Assembly (NCBI GenBank): GCA_964552795.1
Contig: CAZKIO010000005.1
Coordinates: 72,181 to 136,180 of the forward strand
Direction: 5' to 3'
DNA length: 64,000 nt
From: JAEUHZ01 sp964552795
GTDB taxonomy: Bacteria > Planctomycetota > UBA1135 > GCA-002686595
Shown here: positions 58,123 through 64,000 of the stretch, piece by piece
Position numbering within the stretch: position 1 is the first letter of the stretch
Layout of the letters: each line of letters begins with the position of its first letter
Position numbers and translations under genes: made by a program
The notes under the pieces: model-generated
What the model was told of the DNA's origin: nothing
Databases searched by the model: none
What the model saw: only the letters and a program-made list of their open reading frames with translations

Positions 58123-58854
58123 CTACGAGCGCGCCGGCGACGCAGCCGCGGCCGCCCGCGCGTCCGCCCGCAGGCGCCGGAACACGATCACGTGCCCGAA
58201 CAGCGCGAGCTGCACGAGGAAGCACGGCAGCCACACGAACGGGAAGGTGCTGGGAAGCAGGTTCGGGGGCCCGTCCGGGAAGGCCCGCAGCGCCGTGGGG
58301 GTGGACAGCACCGCCACGCCGACGATGTTCACGAGCAACCCCAGGCCCAGCAGGTTCCAGGCGAAGACCAGGGGCCGCGGCAGCCGCGGCCGGCGCAGGA
58401 GCAGCGCGCCGAGCAGCGCCGCTGTCGCCCCGCTCGCGACGTCCAGGTTGAGCCCCGACCAGGTCATCTGCACCGGGACGATCCCCTCGGCGTGCCAGCG
58501 GTGCAGCACCCACTCCACGGGGACGCGGAACGCCTGGAAGCCCACGAGCACGGCCAGGGGCAGCGCCGCGACGACGCGCTCGCCGACGGACGACATCGCG
58601 ACGCACACCGTGAGCACGCCCAGGCCCAGGAGGAGCAGCAGCGCGGGAGGCGGAGGCGGATCGTAGCGGTCCAGGGCGCCCGACCCCGCGAGCCCCGCGG
58701 GCAGCGCGAGATACGCGAGGACGAACACCGCGATCGACAGCACGCGCGCGCGTCCGCCGGGACAGGCCCGCGCCAGGGCCCGCGCGACGAGACCCGCCAT
58801 GAGCAGGACGAGGAACAGGAACGCGATGCTCGTGGAACTGAGAGGGCCGCTCAC
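58123..58854 (-). CDS. hypothetical seven-helix membrane protein
   Basis: 243 residues, unrecognised. Seven hydrophobic segments of about 20 residues, beginning with STSIAFLFLVLLMAGLVARAL and ending with FPFVWLPCFLVQLALFGHVIVF and a basic, Ala-rich cytoplasmic tail. FQAFRVPVEWVLHRW between helices four and five resembles a conserved loop seen in some uncharacterised bacterial membrane proteins. GTG start at 58854. Lies between the tRNA gene and the barrel protein. Confidence 0.7.
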   Translation of the reverse strand: MSGPLSSTSIAFLFLVLLMAGLVARALARACPGGRARVLSIAVFVLAYLALPAGLAGSGALDRYDPPPPPALLLLLGLGVLTVCVAMSSVGERVVAALPLAVLVGFQAFRVPVEWVLHRWHAEGIVPVQMTWSGLNLDVASGATAALLGALLLRRPRLPRPLVFAWNLLGLGLLVNIVGVAVLSTPTALRAFPDGPPNLLPSTFPFVWLPCFLVQLALFGHVIVFRRLRADARAAAAASPARS

Positions 58855-58893
58855 TCGAAACCTCCCGTCGGCCGGCCGCGCGACCCGCGGCCG

Positions 58894-58970
58894 TGGTGGG
58901 CCCCGCAGGACTCGAACCTGCGACCGAGCGATTATGAGTCGCCTGCTCTAACCGACTGAGCTAGGGGCCC
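58894..58970 (-). tRNA. tRNA-Ile (anticodon CAU, lysidine type)
   Basis: 77 nt with encoded CCA. Acceptor GGGCCCC pairs with GGGGCCC, D-stem GCTC/GAGC, anticodon stem GGCGA/TCGCT around loop CTCATAA, T-stem GCAGG/CCTGC with TTCGAGT. The CAU anticodon with C32-T33 and this stem sequence match minor tRNA-Ile2 rather than methionine tRNAs; TilS converts C34 to lysidine to read AUA. AUA is rare in so GC-rich a genome. TACGAT 10 nt upstream is a likely -10. Confidence 0.92.
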
Positions 58971-58980
58971 GCGAACTCCG

Positions 58981-58986
58981 ATCGTA
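58981..58986 (-). promoter_or_regulatory. TACGAT -10-like element for the tRNA gene
   Basis: Minus-strand hexamer 10 nt before the 5' end of tRNA-Ile, normal spacing for a tRNA promoter. No clear -35. Confidence 0.4.
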
Positions 58987-59057
58987 GCGTCGCGTGCCCC
59001 GGGCGGCGCGTGGGTAGACTCCTGCCGCCCGCCCCACCCCAGCCCCCCCGCGCGTCC

Positions 59058-61994
59058 ATGCTCCGATCGACCGTCCTCTTCGCGTTCCTGGTCGCCGCAT
59101 CGTCCTGTGCCGGCAACGGCCCGCGCTCCGAAGCGGCGCCGTCACGGCGGACCGAGCCACCTCTGGCCCGGGACTCCGCGCCGGCGGCGCGCGCGGACGC
59201 GGCACCGTCGCGCCTGCCGGCGGGTTCGCTCGCCTTCGGGGACAGCGGCGCGGGCGCGCCCCTCGACCCGATCTTCCCGGGCACCACCTACGACGCGACG
59301 ATCCCCCACCCCGACCGGATCCTGCGGCAGCCGCTGGGCACCTTCACGGCGCACCACGCCGAGATCGTGTCCGCCCTGCGTGCGATGGCGGCGGAGAGCG
59401 ATCGCATGCGCATCGTCCCGATCGGCCGCACGCACGAGGGGCGCGAGCTGATCAGCGTCGTCATCGCCAGCCCCGGGAACCTGCGGCGCATCGATGCGAT
59501 CCGCGCCGCCATCGGCCAGCTCGCCGATCCGCGCGGGGTGCCCGACGCCGAGATCGAACGCCTCGTGCGCGAGACGCCGGCCGTCGCGTGGCTCGGCTAC
59601 AGCATCCACGGCGACGAGACCTCGGGTTCGGACGCGTCGCTGGCGGTCGCGCACCACCTCGCCGCGGGCACGAGCGAGGACGTGCTGTCGCTGCTGCGCG
59701 AAGTCGTCGTCGTGATCGATCCGTGCCAGAACCCCGACGGGCGCGAGCGCATCCTGGCGCTGTTCGAGCAGGGCACGGGCTACGTCCCGAACCTCGACGC
59801 CTACAGCATGAGCCGCGGCCGCTGGCCCTACGGGCGCGGCAACCACTACCTGTTCGACATGAACCGCGACTGGATGTGGGGCACGCAGCCGGAGACGCGC
59901 GCGCGCTGGGCCGCGATCGCGGGCTGGCACCCGCAGCTCCTGGTCGACGCGCACGAGATGGGCTCGTCGGACACGTTCCTGTTCTACCCGGCCAACGATC
60001 CGCTCACGCCGCGCTTCCCGGCCTTCACGCGCACGTGGTGGCAGCGCTACGCCTCCGACCAGGCCGCGGCGTTCGACCGCCACGGCTGGAGCTACTACAC
60101 GCGCGAGTGGGCCGACTCGTGGTACCCGGGCTACACCGATTCGTGGGCCACGTTCCAGGGCGCGTGCGGCATCCTGTACGAGCAGGCGCGCTACGCAGGA
60201 GCGGCGCTGCGGCAGCCGTCGGGCGAGATCGTCACCTACCGCGACGCCGTGCGGCGCCAGGCCGTCAGCAGCCTCACCAACGTCGCGACGCTCGCGGCGA
60301 ACCGCGAGGCGGTGCTGCGCGACTACGTGGCCGAGAAGCAGCGCAACGTCTCGGCGGACGCGCCGGGCAACGATCGCGCGTGGGTGCTCGTGCCGGGCCG
60401 CGACGCCGGACGCGAGCAGCACCTGATCGAGGGCCTGCTGGCGCAGGGCGTCGAGGTGTTCCGCGCCGATGCGGCGTTCACTGCGCGGGCCGTGGACACG
60501 GTGTTCGACGGCCGGCGGGACGAGCGCGAGATCGGCGCGGGCGCCTGGATCGTGCCCGCGCGGCAGCCGCTCTCGCCGCTGGTGCAGGCCTTCCTCGACT
60601 TCGATCCGCGCTACGAGCAGGCCGCGCTCGACCGCGAGCGCCAGGAGCTCGAGCGCAAGGGGCGATCCAGGGCCTACGACGTCACGGCCTGGTCGCCGGC
60701 GCACGCCTACGACCTCGACGCCGTGTGGTGCGACGCGCCGGAGGTCGCTAGCAGCGCCGTCACCGCGGTCGAGAGCGCGCCGGGCGGCGTGGTGGCGCTG
60801 CCGGACGCGGAGCAGCCGGTGTACGGCTGGATCGTCGACGGCCAGGCCGACGCGTCGGTCGCGTTCGCGGCGCGCGCGCTGGAGGCGGGCCTCGCGGTGC
60901 GCGTGTCCGATGAGTCGTTCCGCGCGGCGGGCCGCGCGTTCGTGCGCGGATCGCTGCTCGTGCGCCGGCACGAGAACGCCGCGGACGCGGTCGAGCGCGT
61001 CGCGCGCGCGGCCGCCTCCGCCGGCGTGCAGGCGTTCGCCACGCCGACGGCACGCAGCCGCGACGACGGACCCGACCTGGGCGGCCGGCACTTCGATCTC
61101 CTGGCGCGGCCGCGCGTGGCGCTGCTGTCGAACTCGCCGGTGGACACGGATGCGTTCGGGCACGTGTGGCACCTGCTCGATGCCGAGGTCGGCGTGCCGT
61201 GCTCGCTGATCGACGCGCAGGACTTCGGCGGCACGGACCTGCGGCGCTACAACGTCCTGGTCGTGCCCGACGGCGGCGGCTCCGTGCTGGCCGAGAACGC
61301 CGGTGCGCTGCGCACGTGGATCCAGGCCGGCGGCACGCTGATCGCGCTGGGCAGCGCGGCGTCGGCGGCCTGCGATCCCGATGCGAACCTGAGCGCGGTG
61401 CGCCGCCGCTCCGACGTGCTCGACGATCTGGCGCCCTACCGCCGCGCGGTCGAGCGCGAACGCGCCGCCGGACGCACGCCGGTCGATGCGGCCGCGCTGT
61501 GGGACGGTGCCACGACGGACACGGCCGGCGGCGGCGAGGACAAGGAGCCGCCCGCCAAGCCGGGCAAGCACGGCTCGGAGCTGAAGGGCGACGAAGCCAA
61601 GGAACACGACCGCTGGCTGGCGACCTTCTCGCCGCAGGGCGCGATCCTGCGCGCTGCGGCCAATCCGGACGCGTGGATCACCGCCGGCTGCCGCGAGGAC
61701 CTGCCCGTGTACTTCGAGGGCCGCGGCGTCCTGCTCGCGCGTCCGCCGGTGCGGACCGCGGTGCGCCTCGCGCCGGCCGAGCGCCTGCGTCTCTCCGGCC
61801 TCGTGTGGCCCGAGGCCCGCGAACGCATCGGCGACGCCGCGTGGTGCACCGTCGAGCGCCGCGGCGCGGGTCAGGTGATCCTGTTCGCGGCGCCGCCGAC
61901 CTTCCGCGGCTGGTTCCGCGCCAATGCACGCCTCCTGTCCAACGCGGTCGTCTACGGACCCGGCGCGGGAGCCAGCCTGCCGACGGCCTGGTGA
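59058..61994 (+). CDS. lipoprotein M14-type zinc carboxypeptidase-like protein with ThuA/amidotransferase-like C-terminal region
   Basis: 978 residues. ATG 59058 gives a signal with a lipobox-like VAASSC (C17); an upstream GTG at 59010 would place extra residues before it and is rejected. Residues about 80-390 are an M14 domain: zinc ligands H184 and E187 (IHGDETSG), H299 (VDAHEMGSS), plus CQNPDGRERI and NRDWMWG. About residues 690-800 fold like a class I amidotransferase/ThuA domain (RYNVLVVPDGGGS, IQAGGTLIALGSAAS). Around 830-855 there is a lysine/glutamate-rich linker. Likely an envelope peptidase. A TAGACT element sits 37 nt upstream. Confidence 0.9.
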   Translation: MLRSTVLFAFLVAASSCAGNGPRSEAAPSRRTEPPLARDSAPAARADAAPSRLPAGSLAFGDSGAGAPLDPIFPGTTYDATIPHPDRILRQPLGTFTAHHAEIVSALRAMAAESDRMRIVPIGRTHEGRELISVVIASPGNLRRIDAIRAAIGQLADPRGVPDAEIERLVRETPAVAWLGYSIHGDETSGSDASLAVAHHLAAGTSEDVLSLLREVVVVIDPCQNPDGRERILALFEQGTGYVPNLDAYSMSRGRWPYGRGNHYLFDMNRDWMWGTQPETRARWAAIAGWHPQLLVDAHEMGSSDTFLFYPANDPLTPRFPAFTRTWWQRYASDQAAAFDRHGWSYYTREWADSWYPGYTDSWATFQGACGILYEQARYAGAALRQPSGEIVTYRDAVRRQAVSSLTNVATLAANREAVLRDYVAEKQRNVSADAPGNDRAWVLVPGRDAGREQHLIEGLLAQGVEVFRADAAFTARAVDTVFDGRRDEREIGAGAWIVPARQPLSPLVQAFLDFDPRYEQAALDRERQELERKGRSRAYDVTAWSPAHAYDLDAVWCDAPEVASSAVTAVESAPGGVVALPDAEQPVYGWIVDGQADASVAFAARALEAGLAVRVSDESFRAAGRAFVRGSLLVRRHENAADAVERVARAAASAGVQAFATPTARSRDDGPDLGGRHFDLLARPRVALLSNSPVDTDAFGHVWHLLDAEVGVPCSLIDAQDFGGTDLRRYNVLVVPDGGGSVLAENAGALRTWIQAGGTLIALGSAASAACDPDANLSAVRRRSDVLDDLAPYRRAVERERAAGRTPVDAAALWDGATTDTAGGGEDKEPPAKPGKHGSELKGDEAKEHDRWLATFSPQGAILRAAANPDAWITAGCREDLPVYFEGRGVLLARPPVRTAVRLAPAERLRLSGLVWPEARERIGDAAWCTVERRGAGQVILFAAPPTFRGWFRANARLLSNAVVYGPGAGASLPTAW

Positions 61995-62094
61995 AGCGGC
62001 CCGCTGCGCGGGAGGGGTCGAGGCGCGCCGCGCGGGGTCCGCGGTGACTCGGGGCGGGTCGATCGGTTACGGTCCCCGACTTGGAAGGCCCACC

Positions 62095-63936
62095 ATGCAG
62101 CAACGAACCATCCCGACCCGCACGCGGCGCGGAGCGCGCCGCTGGCTCCCGATCGCACTCGCCTTCGCCGCGCTGGCCCTGCCGACCGCAGCGCAGACCG
62201 CGGCGGATCCCGCCGCGGAGCCGCCGGCGGCGGCCGCTCCCGAGCAGCCCGCGCAGGATGCCTCCGGCGACGTGGAGGCCGAGCGCGCGCCGGCGGACAA
62301 GTGGAACCGCGGCACGCCGCGCAGCACGGTGCTGGGCTACCTGCTGGCCGGACGCGAGACGCGCTGGGCCGACGCGGCCCAGTTCCTGGACCTGTCGCAG
62401 GTTCCCGAGGCGGAACGCGACGAGCAGGGTCCCAGGCTCGCCCGCCAGCTCAAGTTCGTCCTCGACCAGAAGCTGTGGGTCGACCTCGACAAGCTGAGCG
62501 ACGATCCGGCCGGAAACCGCGGCGACAAGCTGGCGCAGCGCCGCGAGCTGGTGGGGACGGTCGCCCACTCGCACGGCGACTTCGAGGTGTTCCTCGACCG
62601 CGTGCCGCGCGACGACGGCGTGCTGATCTGGAAGTTCGCGGCGAGCACCGTGGCACGCGTGCCCGAGCTGTACGACGAGATCGGGCTGGGGCCGATCGTC
62701 GAGAACCTGCCGCCCGCGCTGACCGAGACGCGGTTCCTGGAGATCGCGCTGTGGCAGTGGATCGGCCTGATGCTGCTGGTCGTCGCGGCCTGGGTCGCCG
62801 CCTGGCTGCTGACCAGCATCATCGTCCGCATCGTCAAGCCGCTGACGGCGAAGTCGGAGACCGACATCGACGACAAGCTGCTCGACCTGGTCGTGGGGCC
62901 GCTGCGCCTGCTGGTGACGATCGGCACGTTCAACGCGGCGTTGCATACGCTGCTCCTGTCCGTACCGGCCAACAACTTCGCGCGCGAGGTCTCCAAGTTC
63001 CTGGTGATCGCGGGCGTCGCCTGGCTGGTGTTCCGGGTGATCGACCTGTTCGCCGCCGTGACGAAGGAGAACTTCGCCAAGCGCGGGCAGGCCGGAGCGG
63101 TGCACCTCGTGCCGCTGGGCGCGCGCGCGATCAAGATCGCGGTCGGTGCCATGACCGTGCTGGCGACGCTCGACACCTTCGGGTTCGACATCACGGCGAT
63201 CATCGCCGGCCTGGGCGTGGGCGGCCTGGCGGTGGCCCTGGCCGCGCAGAAGACCGTCGAGAACATCTTCGGCGGCGTCTCGGTCCTGATCGACCAGCCG
63301 GTGCGGCCCGGCGACTTCTGCAAGTTCGGCGACAAGACGGGCACGGTCGAGGACATCGGCGTGCGTTCCACGCGCATCCGGACCCTGGACCGCACGGTGG
63401 TCTCGATCCCCAACGCCGAGTTCTCGACGATGCAACTCGAGAACTTCGCGCTGCGCGACCGGATCCGCCTGTTCACCACGCTCGGTCTGCGCTACGAGAC
63501 CACGCCGGACCAGTTGCGCCACGTGATCGCGGGGCTGCGCAGGCTGCTCCTGTCGCACCCCAAAGTGCTGCCCGAGCCGCTGCGCGTGCGCTTCGCGGGA
63601 TTCGGAGCCTACTCGCTCGACATCGAGATGTTCGCCTACGTCGAGACGCAGGACATCAACGAGTTCCAGGGCGTGCGGGAGGACATCTTCCTGCGCGTCA
63701 TGCAGATCGTCGCCGACAGCGGCACGGGCTTCGCCTTCCCCTCGAGCACGACCTACCTGGCGCGCGACGGCGGCCTGGACGCCGAACGCACCAAGGCGGC
63801 CGAGGCCCAGGTCAAGCAGTGGCGCGAGGCCGGGAAGCTGATGTTCCCGAACTACTCGCCGCAGGAAATCCAGGAGATGGATGACACGCTCGACTGGCCG
63901 CCCAAGGGGTCGGCCGTCGGTGTGGAGAAGTCGTGA
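62095..63936 (+). CDS. MscS-family mechanosensitive channel with periplasmic N-terminal domain
   Basis: 613 residues. ATG 62095 has GGAAGG 10 nt upstream and begins a signal peptide ending AAQ-TA (about residue 34). A Pro/Ala-rich linker precedes a ~150-residue periplasmic domain (NRGTPRSTVLGYLLAGRE...) often found in larger MscS proteins. Then about four TM helices and the MscS pore and beta domains: LGVGGLAVALAAQKTVENIFGG (TM3-like), VRPGDFCKFGDKTGTVEDIG, TRIRTLDRTVVSIPNAEFS. Opens under membrane tension to release solutes. 100 bp after the M14 gene. Confidence 0.94.
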   Translation: MQQRTIPTRTRRGARRWLPIALAFAALALPTAAQTAADPAAEPPAAAAPEQPAQDASGDVEAERAPADKWNRGTPRSTVLGYLLAGRETRWADAAQFLDLSQVPEAERDEQGPRLARQLKFVLDQKLWVDLDKLSDDPAGNRGDKLAQRRELVGTVAHSHGDFEVFLDRVPRDDGVLIWKFAASTVARVPELYDEIGLGPIVENLPPALTETRFLEIALWQWIGLMLLVVAAWVAAWLLTSIIVRIVKPLTAKSETDIDDKLLDLVVGPLRLLVTIGTFNAALHTLLLSVPANNFAREVSKFLVIAGVAWLVFRVIDLFAAVTKENFAKRGQAGAVHLVPLGARAIKIAVGAMTVLATLDTFGFDITAIIAGLGVGGLAVALAAQKTVENIFGGVSVLIDQPVRPGDFCKFGDKTGTVEDIGVRSTRIRTLDRTVVSIPNAEFSTMQLENFALRDRIRLFTTLGLRYETTPDQLRHVIAGLRRLLLSHPKVLPEPLRVRFAGFGAYSLDIEMFAYVETQDINEFQGVREDIFLRVMQIVADSGTGFAFPSSTTYLARDGGLDAERTKAAEAQVKQWREAGKLMFPNYSPQEIQEMDDTLDWPPKGSAVGVEKS

Positions 63937-64000
63937 GGGCGCGCGGCGGGTACTGTCCCAGTCGAATGCACCTTTCCGCCTGAGCACCCGCAACCCTCCC
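63937..64000. other. right edge, no gene seen
   Basis: 64 bases after the MscS stop hold no recognisable start of a further gene or hairpin. Confidence 0.4.

Noticed and set aside
58894..58970. tRNA-Met reading of the CAU anticodon
   Set aside because: The stem and loop sequence (GGCGA-CTCATAA-TCGCT with a GGGCCCC acceptor) follows the tRNA-Ile2 pattern; it also lacks the initiator tRNA GGG/CCC anticodon stem and C1 mismatch.
62337..63479. Minus-strand frame opposite the MscS gene
   Set aside because: Ser/Arg/Thr-rich antisense translation without family motifs.
1..64000. CRISPR arrays, insertion sequences, prophage or integrase genes
   Set aside because: None seen: no regularly spaced direct repeats, transposase or integrase motifs.

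Overview
The window is about 70% G+C, densely packed bacterial DNA. Genes often overlap by 1-4 bases (ATGA, TGATG or TTGA junctions), and many encoded proteins carry Sec signal peptides or lipoboxes. Two large secreted proteins end in the same ~150-residue cysteine-containing domain (CFGDG, CPCGN, QVWYRN and FNLTNG signatures). I associate this tail with deep-branching high-GC Planctomycetota, so an uncultured planctomycete is my best guess. No rRNA or ribosomal marker is present to confirm it. I see no phage, insertion sequence, CRISPR array or other obvious mobile element; it reads as ordinary chromosome.

Layout. 0-8 kb: end of a lipoprotein gene, a decayed remnant of the CFGDG tail, DUF2911 protein, Na+/solute symporter, a large PIG-L-type deacetylase, YjbQ, a helix-hairpin-helix protein and TruA. 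8-13 kb: RND efflux permease with its adaptor, then QueC. 13-17 kb: an Mrp/ApbC ATPase lacking its usual CxxC, PurK-PurE, and a TlpA-like thioredoxin. 18-28.6 kb: fungalysin-type M36 protease with CFGDG tail, OPT transporter, PqiA-like protein, ELWxxDGT-repeat protein with CFGDG tail, and a metallophosphoesterase-LamG lipoprotein.

28.6-44 kb is the most coherent region. One minus-strand run encodes a BCL-type aryl-CoA ligase, creatininase-family amidohydrolase, acyl-CoA thioesterase and MetF. A second encodes SDR, RidA, enoyl-CoA hydratase, acyl-CoA dehydrogenase, a [2Fe-2S] ferredoxin, a ferritin-like protein and a kynureninase-like PLP enzyme. An old-yellow-enzyme-type reductase lies just across the divergent junction. 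Together they resemble a CoA-thioester route for anthranilate made from kynurenine, with no recognisable flavin hydroxylase; this is the best candidate for an undescribed system. A kinase-like protein and an 889-residue carboxypeptidase-regulatory-like protein separate the two halves.

44-58.8 kb: two secreted unknowns, an isoprenylcysteine-methyltransferase-like membrane protein, a PHA-granule-type small protein with a SulP transporter, CstA, a dicarboxylate symporter, a USP/TerC/APC-USP cluster, a vanadium haloperoxidase lipoprotein, an outer-membrane barrel and a 7-TM protein. 58.9-64 kb: tRNA-Ile(CAU), an M14-type lipoprotein peptidase and an MscS channel.

A recurring feature is a TAnnnT hexamer 6-9 nt before the start codon in genes with no Shine-Dalgarno sequence, which suggests leaderless or near-leaderless mRNAs at transcription-unit heads; genes inside operons more often show AAGGAG-type sites. 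All functional calls come from reading motifs by eye; no database search was run.
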